From an uncultured Neglectibacter sp. (lineage in GTDB: Bacteria; Bacillota; Clostridia; Oscillospirales; Acutalibacteraceae), in NCBI GenBank assembly GCA_947647615.1, contig CANSKS010000023.1:1-42509 (forward strand): a DNA stretch of 42,509 nt. Reading direction: 5' to 3'. The position numbers and the translations under genes are program-made. Shown here piece by piece: positions 8,275 to 18,134 of this stretch. Within the stretch, counting starts at the first letter, position 1; each line of letters starts with the position of its first letter. The notes under the pieces were generated by a model. That model was not told where the DNA came from, searched no databases, and worked only from the letters and a program-made list of their open reading frames with translations.

Positions 8275-9639
8275 TTGAATACACAGGCTGTGCCGGGTAT
8301 GGCCATGCCCTTTAGCCTGGAAGCGGAGCAATCGGTGCTGGGCGCCATTTTGCTGGAGCCTTCCTGCCTTTCCGTGGTGGCGGAAATTCTGCCCAGAGCG
8401 GAATATTTTTACGCGGCCAACAACCGGCTGATCTATGGCGTCATGCTGGAAATGTTTGCCTTGGGCAAGCCGGTGGACCTGGTCACTGTATTGGAAGCCC
8501 TAAAGGAGACAGAAGCCTTCGAGGAGGCCACGGGGAAGATCTACCTTACCCAGCTGGCCCAAATGGTGCCTTCTATTTCCAATGTGGATGCATACGCCGA
8601 AATTGTCCGGGATAAATACGATATGCGTACCTTGATGCAGACAGCCCGGGAGATCCTCTCCGACGCCTCGGAAGGCACAGCGGAGGCTTCGATGCTGCTG
8701 GATGCAGCCGAACAGCGCATTTTCGATATTCGCCAGGGCAAAAATATGAAGGGCCTCCAGCCGGTGCGGGAAGTGCTGCTGGAAACCTTTGACAAGCTGA
8801 ACAAGCTCAATTCCCCCGACAAGGAAAAATACCGGGGGCTGCCTACAGGCATTGGGGAGTTGGACGCCACCATCACCGGGCTGAACCGTTCCGACCTTAT
8901 TGTGCTGGCAGCCAGGCCCGGCGTGGGAAAAACCAGCTTTGGCCTGAACATTGCCCAGCATGTAGCCTCGGGAGGCAGAAAGCGGCGCGCGGCCTTTTTT
9001 TCTTTGGAAATGGGGAAGGAGCAGCTGGCCTCCCGGCTGCTTTCTGCCACCGCCCATGTGGAAGGCAACCGGCTGCGTACCGGGGACTTGGATGACGACG
9101 AGTGGACACGGCTGGTAGAGGCCGGGGACATCCTTTCCAAAACAGACCTGTACCTGGACGATACCCCGGGCATCACTGTGCCGGAGATCAAGGCCAAGGT
9201 TCGCAGGCTTGGGGGGGTGGAGCTTTTGATCATAGACTACCTGCAGCTCATGTCCAGCGCCAAGCGCATTGACAACCGGGTGCAGGAGGTTTCCGAAATT
9301 ACCCGCAGTTTGAAGATCATGGCCAAGGAGTTGAACATTCCTGTGCTTGCCCTTTCCCAGCTCCGGCGGCCTACGGAAAAGGCCAAGGAGCACCGGCCGG
9401 GTCTTTCCGAGCTGCGGGATTCCGGCTCTATTGAACAGGATGCCGATATTGTCATTTTCCTGCACCGGGAGGCTTACAATGTCACCAGCGAGGGGGGCGC
9501 CCTCAGCGACGAAATAGACCAGAACGCCGCGGAGATTATTGTGGCAAAAAACCGTCACGGGGCTACGAAGAGCATTCCGGTACACTGGCAGGGCGAATAT
9601 ATGCGTTTTACCTCCCGGGAGGTGATCCACCATGAGTGA
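8275..9639 (+). CDS. dnaB: replicative DNA helicase DnaB
   Basis: Hexameric ring helicase of the replication fork. The N-terminal primase-interacting domain begins FSLEAEQSVLGAILL. The RecA-like motor has Walker A ARPGVGKTSF, Walker B LLIIDYLQLM, and the conserved ALSQLRRPTE and SELRDSGSIEQDAD segments. The start is uncertain: TTG at 8275 has AGGGGG 8 nt upstream and gives 454 residues, normal for DnaB. GTG at 8251 (AGGAGG 11 nt upstream) and ATG at 8299 are alternatives, and the frame is open back into rplI. The 3' end overlaps tilS by 8 nt. No intein interrupts the ATPase domain. Confidence 0.94.
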   Translation: MNTQAVPGMAMPFSLEAEQSVLGAILLEPSCLSVVAEILPRAEYFYAANNRLIYGVMLEMFALGKPVDLVTVLEALKETEAFEEATGKIYLTQLAQMVPSISNVDAYAEIVRDKYDMRTLMQTAREILSDASEGTAEASMLLDAAEQRIFDIRQGKNMKGLQPVREVLLETFDKLNKLNSPDKEKYRGLPTGIGELDATITGLNRSDLIVLAARPGVGKTSFGLNIAQHVASGGRKRRAAFFSLEMGKEQLASRLLSATAHVEGNRLRTGDLDDDEWTRLVEAGDILSKTDLYLDDTPGITVPEIKAKVRRLGGVELLIIDYLQLMSSAKRIDNRVQEVSEITRSLKIMAKELNIPVLALSQLRRPTEKAKEHRPGLSELRDSGSIEQDADIVIFLHREAYNVTSEGGALSDEIDQNAAEIIVAKNRHGATKSIPVHWQGEYMRFTSREVIHHE

Positions 9640-11053
9640 GCCCTGGCCAAAGCCCCCTTTGGGAGCGGATTTTTCTTTCCTGCCCCCAAGGGGTATTTTG
9701 GTGGTAGGCTTTTCCGGCGGCGCCGATTCCACCGCCCTGGCCCATTGCCTTGCAGGCAGGGTCCGGCCGGAAAGGCTGCTGCTTGCCCATATTAACCATG
9801 GCCTTCGGGGGCAGGAGGCGGAAAGGGACGAAGCCTTTGCTCGGGAATTTGCCCGGCAGCAGGGGCTTCGCTTTGCCCTGTTACGGGCCGATGTGGCAAA
9901 GCTGGCTAAGGAACGCCGCCAGGGACTGGAGGAATGCGGCAGGCAGGTGCGCTACGGCTTTTGGGAACGTCTTTTGGCGGAAGCGGGGGGAGAAGGAGCC
10001 ATTCTCACTGCCCACAATGCCGACGATAACGCCGAAACCATGCTCTTAAATTTTGCCAGGGGCACTTCTCTTTCCGGAATTTGCGGGATCCCTGCCCGCA
10101 GAGGGAAGGTGCTGCGGCCCTTTTTAGGGGTGAGCCGGGCGGCGATAGAGGACTACTGCCGGGAAAACGGGCTCCACTATGTGACCGACAGCACCAACCT
10201 CACAGAGGAATTCCGCAGAAACCAGGCGCGCCACAAGCTGCTGCCGGTGCTCAAGGAATGGAATCCCCGTTTTTTGGAAGCGGCATCCCGAACTTCCGAA
10301 ACACTGCGGGAGACCCAAGCGTTTTTAGAGCAGGAGGCCCAAAAGCTTTTGGAAAGGGCAAAGGCTTCGGGAGGCCTGTGGGTTTCCCCTTTAAAGGAGG
10401 CCCATCCGGCTTTGCGGAGGGAAGCCCTGCGCCTTTGGCTGTTGGAGCAGGGCAGCCCGCAAGTCCAGTACCTGCACTTACAGGAGCTGATGGCATTGCT
10501 GGAAACCGGGGGGCGAAGGAGCCTGCCCGGCGGAGGATTGGCCGAATGCGCCCAAGGAATGCTCTCCTTGGGGAAGCAGGAAAAGCCAAAGGGCTTCCGG
10601 CTTCCGGCAGCCCTGGGAAAAACTCCGTTGCCCAACGGAAAGGTCTTACTTTTGGAGGAAAAAACAAGGGAAGCTTTGGAAAAAGAACAAAATTTTCATA
10701 ATTTGTTATTTAAAAATTCTTTTGATTATGATACAATCAAAGGTACTTTCCTGGTGAGAACCAGGGAACCGGGCGACCGGTTTCTTCCTGTGGGCAGGCA
10801 GGGAAGCAGAAGCCTGAAGCAATTGTTTCAGGAGCAGAAGATCCCTGCTTCGAAACGGGGGGAAATGGTCCTTTTGGTATGCGGGAAAGAGGAAGAACTG
10901 GTTTTTTGCGAGGGCTTTGGGGTTTCCCGCAAGTTCCGAGTAACAGAAAAAACCACCCGTGCCGTGACAGCTCAGGTGACGGGACCTCTCGAGAAAATGG
11001 AAAGGGACGGGTGTGAGGATGAGGCAGTATTCGGAAATGCTCCAAGATATTGA
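9632..11053 (+). CDS. tilS: tRNA(Ile)-lysidine synthase
   Basis: ATP-dependent enzyme that attaches lysine to C34 of the CAU-anticodon tRNA-Ile, so that it reads AUA. The PP-loop motif SGGADSTAL is at residues about 28-36. LAHINHGLRG and HNADDNAET follow, and the C-terminal domain has TREPGDRFLP and LKQLFQEQKIP. At 473 residues it is of normal length. The ATG overlaps the dnaB stop region, and GGAGGTGATCC just upstream is a near-perfect anti-Shine-Dalgarno match. Positions 10681-10741, coding for the segment before the C-terminal domain, are strikingly AT-rich compared with the rest of the gene. Confidence 0.95.
   Translation: MSEPWPKPPLGADFSFLPPRGILVVGFSGGADSTALAHCLAGRVRPERLLLAHINHGLRGQEAERDEAFAREFARQQGLRFALLRADVAKLAKERRQGLEECGRQVRYGFWERLLAEAGGEGAILTAHNADDNAETMLLNFARGTSLSGICGIPARRGKVLRPFLGVSRAAIEDYCRENGLHYVTDSTNLTEEFRRNQARHKLLPVLKEWNPRFLEAASRTSETLRETQAFLEQEAQKLLERAKASGGLWVSPLKEAHPALRREALRLWLLEQGSPQVQYLHLQELMALLETGGRRSLPGGGLAECAQGMLSLGKQEKPKGFRLPAALGKTPLPNGKVLLLEEKTREALEKEQNFHNLLFKNSFDYDTIKGTFLVRTREPGDRFLPVGRQGSRSLKQLFQEQKIPASKRGEMVLLVCGKEEELVFCEGFGVSRKFRVTEKTTRAVTAQVTGPLEKMERDGCEDEAVFGNAPRY
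10703..10732 (+). promoter_or_regulatory. possible internal promoter within tilS
   Basis: TTGTTA (10703-10708), 18 bp, TATGAT (10727-10732) lie in a locally AT-rich stretch. A perfect dyad TTTGATT/AATCAAA spans 10721-10741. It could give extra expression to hpt and ftsH. AT-richness alone could produce the match. Confidence 0.3.
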
Positions 11054-11573
11054 GGAAGTGCTGTTTACCGAGCGGCAAATCGCCGTCATGGTGGAACGGA
11101 TTGGCAAAGAGATCACGGCAGATTACCGGGGAAAGAACCTGCTTTTAGTCAGCGTGCTCAAGGGCTCTGTGGTCTTTATGGCAGATCTGATGCGGGCTAT
11201 TGAAATTCCCGCCCGTATCGATTTTATGGCTACCTCCAGCTACGGTTCGGGGACCAAAACCTCCGGCGTGGTGAAAATTTTGAAAGACTTGGATATCAAC
11301 CTGGAGGGCTACGATATTGTGCTGGTGGAAGATATCTTAGACAGCGGCAAAACCTTGAGCTACCTGATAGAGCTTATACAGGCCAGAAACCCCAGCAGCG
11401 TGAGAATATGCACGCTGTTCGATAAGCCGGAACGCCGGGAGGTAGAGGTTCAGGCCACCTATGCGGGGGCTGTCATTCCCGATGCCTTTATTGTGGGGTA
11501 TGGCCTGGATTACGATGAGAAATACCGCAATTTGCCTTTTGTGGGGGTATTAAAGCCCGAAATTTACCAATAA
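11019..11573 (+). CDS. hpt: hypoxanthine phosphoribosyltransferase
   Basis: Purine salvage enzyme converting hypoxanthine or guanine plus PRPP to IMP or GMP. The PRPP-binding motif VLVEDILDSGKTL is intact, as are the LVSVLKGSVVF loop and the base-binding end GYGLDYDEKYRNLPFVGVL. The start is ambiguous: GTG 11013, ATG 11019 and ATG 11037 are all in frame and overlap the 3' end of tilS. I chose ATG 11019 (184 residues); homologs often begin near LQDIEEVLFT, which favours 11037. The tilS-hpt-ftsH order is conserved in Firmicutes and indicates one transcription unit. Confidence 0.93.
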   Translation: MRQYSEMLQDIEEVLFTERQIAVMVERIGKEITADYRGKNLLLVSVLKGSVVFMADLMRAIEIPARIDFMATSSYGSGTKTSGVVKILKDLDINLEGYDIVLVEDILDSGKTLSYLIELIQARNPSSVRICTLFDKPERREVEVQATYAGAVIPDAFIVGYGLDYDEKYRNLPFVGVLKPEIYQ

Positions 11574-11611
11574 ATAAAAAGGCGAAAGCGGAGATTTAGG
11601 GGGACAAATTT

Positions 11612-13609
11612 TTGGACGGAAACAAGAAAAAAATTCGCAACCTGCTGCTTTATTTGGGCATTCCCGTGGTGGTGCTTTTCATCATCATTTTTCTGTTTAA
11701 TCGGGCGCCCCGGCAGGAAACCTACAAGTATTCCGACATTCTGAACTACTTTTCCGAAGGGAAAGTCACGGCCTACCAGCTGAACCTGGGCACCGGGGAA
11801 ATGGCTCTTACCCTGGAAGAGGAAACCGAAGAAGGTCACAAAAAATGGGTGATCGCCTATTCACTGCCCAGTGTAGACCTTTTTTACCGCCATGTCCAGG
11901 CCGATATCAACGCCTATAACGAGGCTCATCCCGACGCCAAAATGGAGCAGGACATTATACGCCCCATGGAGACCAGTTGGTTTATCAGCCTGCTGCCTAC
12001 GCTGATCCTGTTCGGCGGCCTCATCATCTTCTGGGTGATCATGATGCGGCGGCTTGGCAGCTCTCTGGGCGGCGATAAGCAAATGAACTTTGGCAAGGCC
12101 AAGGTCAAACAAATCGGCGACGAAAAGCGCAAAACTACCTTTGCCGACGTGGCAGGGGCCGACGAGGAAAAGGAAGAGCTGCGGGAGATTGTAGAATTTT
12201 TGAAGAATCCTGCCAAGTTTAACAGCCTTGGCGCCCGCATCCCCAAAGGCGTGCTTTTGGTGGGCCCTCCCGGTACCGGTAAAACCCTGCTCGCCAAAGC
12301 GGTAGCCGGGGAGGCAGGGGTACCTTTCTTCTCTATCTCCGGTTCCGATTTTGTGGAGATGTTCGTGGGCGTGGGCGCTTCCCGTGTCCGGGATCTGTTC
12401 GAAAAGGCCAAGAAGAACCATCCCTGTATTATTTTTATCGACGAAATTGACGCCGTAGGCCGCCAAAGAGGCGCCGGCCTGGGCGGTGGCCACGATGAAC
12501 GGGAGCAAACCTTGAACCAGCTGCTGGTGGAAATGGATGGCTTTGGCGCCAATGAGGGCGTCATCATGATCGCCGCCACCAACCGTCCCGATATTTTAGA
12601 CCCGGCCCTTATGCGTCCCGGACGGTTTGACCGTCAAGTGATGGTGGGCCATCCGGATATTAAAGGCAGGGAAGAAATTCTGCGGGTACATGCCAGGGGC
12701 AAGCCCTTGGCTCCCGACGTGGAGCTTTCCACTATCGCCAAATCCACCGCGGGCTTTACCGGGGCCGATTTGGAAAACCTGCTCAACGAGGCGGCCCTGC
12801 TGGCGGCCCGCCGGAATCACCGGGCTATCACCATGCAGGAGATCGAGGAAGCCACCATTAAAGTGGTGGTGGGTACCGAAAAGAAAAGCCGGGTGATGAG
12901 CGAAAAGGAAAAGAAGCTCACCGCTTATCACGAGGCCGGCCATGCTTTGGCCACCTATTATTGCAATACCCAAGATCCGGTCCACCAGATCTCCATTATC
13001 CCCAGGGGTATGGCGGGGGGCTACACCATGCACCTGCCCACGGAGGACCGTTCTTATAAGAGCCGGAACGAAATGAAGGAAGAGCTCATCGTGCTGCTGG
13101 GCGGCCGCGTGGCGGAGGCCCTGGTGCTGGACGATATTTCCACCGGCGCTTCCAACGACATTGAGCGGGCTACCAAGATCGCCCGGGCCATGGTGACGAA
13201 GTACGGTATGAGCGAAAAGCTTGGGCCTATCACTTACGGTTCCGACGATTCCAACCCCTTCCTTGGGAAGGAGATGGGGCATATCAGCAATTATTCGGAG
13301 CAGACTGCTTCCGAAATCGACGAAGAAATTCAGCAGATCATTTCTACAGCCTACACCAAAACGGAACAGATCCTCAAAGACCATATCGAGGAGCTCCACC
13401 GCTTGGCCGGGGTGCTGTACGAGAAGGAAAAGCTGGATGGTTCGGAGTTCCAGCAGGTGATGGATGGCCTTCTGCTGCCCGGCGCCATGGAGGGCCAGGC
13501 TGCTTTGAAGGAAACGGCAGACAGCATAAAAATGCCGGAGCCGCCCCAAATTTCTTCGGAGGCTCCCACAGAAGAACAGTCCTCCGAAGAAGGCAGGACT
13601 ACAGAATAG
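11612..13609 (+). CDS. ftsH: ATP-dependent zinc metalloprotease FtsH
   Basis: Membrane-anchored hexameric AAA+ protease that degrades misfolded membrane proteins and regulators. Transmembrane helix 1 is at about 10-30, an extracytoplasmic domain follows, and helix 2 is at about 125-148. The AAA domain has Walker A GPPGTGKT near 217, Walker [13 protein letters not shown] and the [15 protein letters not shown]. The peptidase has HEAGH near 439. The tail from about 630 is acidic and low-complexity. The start is TTG with AGGGGGA 9 nt upstream. Length 665. A terminator-like hairpin follows the stop. Confidence 0.97.
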   Translation: MDGNKKKIRNLLLYLGIPVVVLFIIIFLFNRAPRQETYKYSDILNYFSEGKVTAYQLNLGTGEMALTLEEETEEGHKKWVIAYSLPSVDLFYRHVQADINAYNEAHPDAKMEQDIIRPMETSWFISLLPTLILFGGLIIFWVIMMRRLGSSLGGDKQMNFGKAKVKQIGDEKRKTTFADVAGADEEKEELREIVEFLKNPAKFNSLGARIPKGVLLVGPPGTGKTLLAKAVAGEAGVPFFSISGSDFVEMFVGVGASRVRDLFEKAKKNHPCIIFIDEIDAVGRQRGAGLGGGHDEREQTLNQLLVEMDGFGANEGVIMIAATNRPDILDPALMRPGRFDRQVMVGHPDIKGREEILRVHARGKPLAPDVELSTIAKSTAGFTGADLENLLNEAALLAARRNHRAITMQEIEEATIKVVVGTEKKSRVMSEKEKKLTAYHEAGHALATYYCNTQDPVHQISIIPRGMAGGYTMHLPTEDRSYKSRNEMKEELIVLLGGRVAEALVLDDISTGASNDIERATKIARAMVTKYGMSEKLGPITYGSDDSNPFLGKEMGHISNYSEQTASEIDEEIQQIISTAYTKTEQILKDHIEELHRLAGVLYEKEKLDGSEFQQVMDGLLLPGAMEGQAALKETADSIKMPEPPQISSEAPTEEQSSEEGRTTE

Positions 13610-13616
13610 CAAAGCC

Positions 13617-13650
13617 AAAGGGAATGGTTACATTCCCTTTCTTGCTGTTT
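13617..13650 (+). terminator. intrinsic terminator after ftsH
   Basis: AAAGGGAATG (13617-13626), loop GTTA, CATTCCCTTT (13631-13640): a perfect 10-bp stem. The tail is only moderately T-rich (CTTGCTGTTT), so termination may be partial. Confidence 0.6.
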
Positions 13651-13729
13651 CATAGGGCGGTTTTTCATTACGGCCTTGCCCTTGCCGCCCTGTATTTGGA
13701 TTTACGATTTTTTGATATGGAGTGAACTT

Positions 13730-15712
13730 ATGCCGAAAAAGCAAGCTTATGGAAACGAGAGCATCACCAGTTTAAAGGGAGCCGATCGCGTCCGGCTGCG
13801 CCCTGCGGTGATTTTTGGCTCCGATGGCATCGACGGCTGCCAGCATTCTATTTTTGAGATCCTTTCCAATTCCATTGACGAAGCCCGCCAGGGCTTTGGC
13901 CGGGAGATCACGATCACCCGGTTTTTAGACCATTCTGTCCAGGTAGAGGACCATGGCCGGGGAATTCCGGTAGATTATAACCCCAAGGAAGAGCGGTATA
14001 ACTGGGAGCTGGTCTTCTGCGAGCTCTACGCCGGCGGCAAATACAATAACGATTCCGGCGAGAACTACGAATATTCCTTGGGCCTCAACGGCCTGGGCCT
14101 TTGCTCCACCCAATACGCTTCGGAATATATGGATGTGGACATCCGCCGGGATGGCTTCCGCTATTCCCTGCATTTTGAGCATGGGGAAAACATGGACGGC
14201 CTGAAAAAGGAGCCCTACGCCAAAAAGGATACCGGCTCCCTCATCAGGTGGAAGCCGGATTTGCAGGTGTTTACCGATATTGCCGTGAGCTTAGATTATT
14301 ACCTGGACATTTTAAAGCGGCAGGCCGTTGTAAACGCGGGCATTGTGCTGCGGCTTGTGAACGAGGTGGAGCCCGGAAAGTTCGAAACCACCGATTTCTG
14401 CTATGAAAACGGTATTTTAGACCACGCCAGGGAGCTGGCTGGAGAGGACGCCCTCACTCAAGTACAGTTTTGGCAAAGTGAGAAAAAGGTCCGGGACAGG
14501 GCGGACATGCCCCTTTACAACACCAAAATCAATGTAGCCGCCGCCTTTTCCAACCGGGAGCATGTGGCGGAATATTACCACAATTCCAGCTGGCTGGAAC
14601 ACGGCGGAGCCCCGGATAAGGCTGTGCGCAACGCCTTTGTGTACCAGATCGACGCCTGGTTAAAGCAGAACGGCAAGTACAATAAAAGCGAAAGCAAAAT
14701 CACCTTCCAGGACGTGGAGGATTGCCTGATCGTGGTGATCTCTTCCTTTTCCACCCAAACCTCTTACGAAAACCAGACCAAAAAAGCCATCACCAATAAG
14801 GGAATTCAGGAGGCCATGGTGGAAATGCTCCGCCATAACCTGGAGGTCTATTTTATCGAAAACCCCATGGATGCGGAAAAAATCGCCAACCAGGTGCTGG
14901 TGAATAAGCGCAGCCGGGAAGACGCGGAAAAAACCCGCTTGAATTTGAAAACGAAGCTTACCGGGAAAATGGATATCACCGGCCGGGTAGCCAAGTTTGT
15001 AGACTGCCGCAGCAAAGACGTGAACGAGCGGGAACTGTTTATTGTGGAGGGCGATTCCGCCCTGGGCTCTGTAAAGCAGGCCAGAGATTCCAACTTCCAG
15101 GCGGTGATGCCCATTCGCGGTAAAATTCTGAACTGCCTAAAGGCAGATTACGACAAGATTTTTAAAAGCGAGATCATCACCGACCTGATCAAGGTGCTGG
15201 GATGCGGGGTACAGGTGAAGAGCAAGGCCAATAAGAACCTGGGTACCTTCGATCTCAGCGCCCTGCGCTGGAGCAAGGTGATCTTCTGCACCGATGCCGA
15301 CGTAGACGGCTTCCAAATCCGCACGCTGCTGCTCACCATGGTTTACCGCCTCACCCCCGCCCTGATCGAGGCGGGAAAGGTGTTCATTGTGGAATCGCCC
15401 CTTTACGAAATCACCGCCAAGGACGAAACCTATTTTGCCTATGATGAGAAAGAAAAGGCAGAATTTTTAAAGAAGCTGGAAGGTCAAAAATATACCATTC
15501 AGCGTTCCAAGGGCCTGGGGGAAAACGAGCCCGATATGATGAGCCTCACCACCATGAACCCCAAAACCAGGCGGCTCATCAAGGTGCTGCCCGGGGACGC
15601 GGAATACGCCTCCTATATGTTCGACATCATGGAGGGGGACAACCTTACCGGCCGTAAGGAATATATTGCCGAACACGGCGCAGAGTATACCGGCGAGCTG
15701 GACGTGAGCTGA
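13730..15712 (+). CDS. type II topoisomerase B subunit (ParE/GyrB-like), divergent
   Basis: ATPase/Toprim subunit of a type IIA topoisomerase; acts with the A subunit encoded next. The GHKL ATPase has ILSNSIDEA, DHGRGIPV and the lid LGLNGLG (GLHGVG in most relatives). Toprim begins LFIVEGDSALGS near residue 440, with DADVDGFQIRTLLL. The end KGLGENEPDMM resembles the usual QRYKGLGEM. The true start is taken as ATG 13730 (660 residues), with GGAGTG close by; an upstream GTG at 13676 adds 18 unlikely residues. The departures suggest the second topoisomerase typical of clostridia rather than housekeeping gyrase. Calling it ParE versus GyrB is an inference. Confidence 0.9.
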   Translation: MPKKQAYGNESITSLKGADRVRLRPAVIFGSDGIDGCQHSIFEILSNSIDEARQGFGREITITRFLDHSVQVEDHGRGIPVDYNPKEERYNWELVFCELYAGGKYNNDSGENYEYSLGLNGLGLCSTQYASEYMDVDIRRDGFRYSLHFEHGENMDGLKKEPYAKKDTGSLIRWKPDLQVFTDIAVSLDYYLDILKRQAVVNAGIVLRLVNEVEPGKFETTDFCYENGILDHARELAGEDALTQVQFWQSEKKVRDRADMPLYNTKINVAAAFSNREHVAEYYHNSSWLEHGGAPDKAVRNAFVYQIDAWLKQNGKYNKSESKITFQDVEDCLIVVISSFSTQTSYENQTKKAITNKGIQEAMVEMLRHNLEVYFIENPMDAEKIANQVLVNKRSREDAEKTRLNLKTKLTGKMDITGRVAKFVDCRSKDVNERELFIVEGDSALGSVKQARDSNFQAVMPIRGKILNCLKADYDKIFKSEIITDLIKVLGCGVQVKSKANKNLGTFDLSALRWSKVIFCTDADVDGFQIRTLLLTMVYRLTPALIEAGKVFIVESPLYEITAKDETYFAYDEKEKAEFLKKLEGQKYTIQRSKGLGENEPDMMSLTTMNPKTRRLIKVLPGDAEYASYMFDIMEGDNLTGRKEYIAEHGAEYTGELDVS

Positions 15713-15757
15713 GGCCACGCTCTTGGGCTGGAATAGTGATGATTTGGAGGAAAATCC

Positions 15758-17986
15758 ATGGCAAAACGTGAAAAGAAGTCCGGCAGTGTACCTAGAGCTC
15801 GGGGCTATATTGCCGGGGCGGGCACTGTGGTAGAGCAGGAGGTAGGGGATACCCTTCGGAAAAATTTTATGCCCTACGCCATGAGCGTGATCCTGTCCCG
15901 GGCTATTCCCGAAATTGACGGCTTCAAGCCTTCTCACCGGAAGCTCCTTTATACCATGTATAAAATGGGCCTGCTCACTTCCGGACGCACCAAAAGCGCC
16001 AATATTGTGGGCCAGACCATGAAGCTGAACCCCCATGGCGATGCCGCCATTTACGATACCATGGTGCGGCTTTCTCGAGGCTACGAGGCTCTTCTGCACC
16101 CTTATGTGGATTCCAAAGGAAATTTCGGAAAGTTCTATTCCCGGGATATGGCCTGGGCCGCTTCCCGGTATACCGAGGCCAAGCTGGACGAGCTGTGCAA
16201 GGAGCTCTTTAAAGATATCGACAAAGATACGGTAGACTTTGTAGACAACTACGACAATACCATGCAGGAGCCCACCTTGCTGCCGGCTTCCTTCCCCACA
16301 GTGCTGGTAAACGCCAACACCGGTATCGCCGTGGGTATGGCCAGCAATATTTGCCCCTTTAACCTGGCAGAGGTGTGCCGCACAGCCATTGCTCTGATGC
16401 GGGATCCCAATGCTAACCTGTTCGATACCCTGCAGGCGCCGGATTTCCCCGGCGGCGGCCACATCGTTTTCGACAAGGGGCAAATGGAGGCTATTTACCA
16501 AACCGGCCGGGGCAGCTTCCGAGTGCGCAGCCGGTATACCTACGACAAGGCTGCCGGCTGCGTGGATATCACTCAAATCCCGCCCTCCACTTCGGTGGAG
16601 GCCATTGTGGAAAAGGTGATAGACCTGGTAAAGCAGAACCGCCTGCGGGAAGTGGCGGATATTCGGGACGAAACAGACCTGGATGGCCTAAAAATTACGA
16701 TTGACTTAAAACGGGGAACCGACCCGGAAAAGCTGATGCAAAAGCTCTTTAAGCTTACTCCCCTGGAAGACAGCTTTGCCTGTAACTTCAATGTGTTGGT
16801 GGGAGGCGTGCCCAGGGTGTTGGGCGTGCGGGAGCTTTTGGAGGAATGGACGGCCTTCCGCGTGGAATGTGTACGCCGCCGCACCTATTTTGACCTGACG
16901 AAGAAGAAAGAAAAGCTTCACCTGCTGTTGGGTTTGCAAGCCATTTTGTTGGATATCGACAAGGCGGTGCGCATTGTGCGGGAAACCGAGGAAGAAGCCG
17001 AGGTGGTGCCCAACCTCATGATCGGCTTCGGCATCGACGAAACCCAGGCGGAATATGTGGCCGAAATCCGCCTGCGCCACTTGAACCGGGAATATATTTT
17101 AAAGCGCACCCAAGAGGTAGACAGCCTGAATCGGGAGATCGCGGAGCTTGAGGGGCTGGTAAGCTCCAAGTCAAAGATCAAAACGGTGATCATCCGCGAG
17201 CTGGAAGAGGTGGCCAAAAAATACGGCAAGCCCCGCCGCTCCATGATCCTGTACGCCGGGGAAATAGAAGAGGCCGAAATCCAGGAAGAAATTCCCGATT
17301 ACCCGGTGAACCTGTTCTTTACCAGGGAAGGGTACTTTAAGAAGATCACCCCCCAGTCCCTGCGCATGAGCGGAGAGCAAAAGCTGAAGGAAGGGGACGA
17401 AATCACCCAGCAGCTGGAGGCCTCCAACAATACGGACCTGCTGTTTTTCTCCGACAAATGCCAGGTCTATAAGCTAAAGGGCTCCGATTTTGAAGATACC
17501 AAGGCCAGTGTGCTGGGCGACTACATTCCGGCCAAAGCCCAGATGGACGAAGGGGAACGGGCGGTGTACCTGGCCCCCACCAAGGAATATGAGGGCTTCC
17601 TGCTGTTCTTTTTTGAAAATGGCAAGGCCGCCAAGGTGGAAATGGGCGCCTACCAAACCAAGCAAAACCGCCGGAAGCTGTTAAACGCTTACAGCGATAA
17701 ATCGCCCCTGGCAGCGGTGCTCTATTTGAAGGAAGACGGCGAAGTGTTGGTCACTGCTTCCTCCGGGCGGATGCTGCTGTTTCATACCGGCCTCATTTTG
17801 CCCAAGACCACAAAAAATACCCAGGGCGTTCAGGTGATGAACGTGAAAAAGGGCCAGCGGCTTATGAACGCGGTGGTTTACGAAGAGGGCATGCTGCAAA
17901 AGCCGGAACGGTATAAAAAGAAGCTTCCCGCCCTGGGTGCTCTGCCAGGCGAGGAAGAGACAGCCGGGGAACAGCTCACAATGTAA
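15758..17986 (+). CDS. type II topoisomerase A subunit (ParC/GyrA-like), divergent
   Basis: Breakage-reunion subunit partner of the preceding gene. The winged-helix and tower core carries the catalytic tyrosine in ASRYTE near residue 138, the QRDR-like segment NPHGDAAIYDTM, and PTVLVNANTGIAVGMA. The C-terminal beta-pinwheel (about 500-742) shows about four blade repeats (NLFFTREGYFKKI, LLFFSDKCQVYKL, LLFFFENGKAAKV, VLVTASSGRMLLF). The GyrA-box of true gyrases (QRRGGRG) is absent; the matching place reads TKQNRRKLLN. A decatenating topoisomerase IV-type role is therefore more likely than supercoiling. GGAGG precedes the ATG. Spacing to the B subunit is 45 bp. Confidence 0.92.
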   Translation: MAKREKKSGSVPRARGYIAGAGTVVEQEVGDTLRKNFMPYAMSVILSRAIPEIDGFKPSHRKLLYTMYKMGLLTSGRTKSANIVGQTMKLNPHGDAAIYDTMVRLSRGYEALLHPYVDSKGNFGKFYSRDMAWAASRYTEAKLDELCKELFKDIDKDTVDFVDNYDNTMQEPTLLPASFPTVLVNANTGIAVGMASNICPFNLAEVCRTAIALMRDPNANLFDTLQAPDFPGGGHIVFDKGQMEAIYQTGRGSFRVRSRYTYDKAAGCVDITQIPPSTSVEAIVEKVIDLVKQNRLREVADIRDETDLDGLKITIDLKRGTDPEKLMQKLFKLTPLEDSFACNFNVLVGGVPRVLGVRELLEEWTAFRVECVRRRTYFDLTKKKEKLHLLLGLQAILLDIDKAVRIVRETEEEAEVVPNLMIGFGIDETQAEYVAEIRLRHLNREYILKRTQEVDSLNREIAELEGLVSSKSKIKTVIIRELEEVAKKYGKPRRSMILYAGEIEEAEIQEEIPDYPVNLFFTREGYFKKITPQSLRMSGEQKLKEGDEITQQLEASNNTDLLFFSDKCQVYKLKGSDFEDTKASVLGDYIPAKAQMDEGERAVYLAPTKEYEGFLLFFFENGKAAKVEMGAYQTKQNRRKLLNAYSDKSPLAAVLYLKEDGEVLVTASSGRMLLFHTGLILPKTTKNTQGVQVMNVKKGQRLMNAVVYEEGMLQKPERYKKKLPALGALPGEEETAGEQLTM

Positions 17987-18018
17987 AGGAAGTCCGGTAT
18001 GGATGGCTTTTCAGGCTC

Positions 18019-18058
18019 CTCCCTGAGGGAACTGGCAGCCAGGGGCTGACTGAGGGAG
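18019..18058. repeat. palindromic intergenic repeat element
   Basis: Nested inverted repeats: CTCCCT (18019-18024) with AGGGAG (18053-18058), and inside them CAGCC-AGG-GGCTG (18036-18048). This resembles dispersed REP-like intergenic elements of clostridial genomes; membership of a genome-wide family is inferred. Confidence 0.45.
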
Positions 18059-18134
18059 TTCCTAGCAAGGGGACGGGGGCAAGCTGCCGTTCTCCTGTGC
18101 AAAGCGGGGCCCGGGGCGGCAGCCCCAAAAAGGT

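Noticed and set aside
12596..13618. 340-codon minus-strand frame opposite ftsH
   Set aside because: Shadow of the ftsH coding strand in GC-rich DNA; no start signals or family resemblance.
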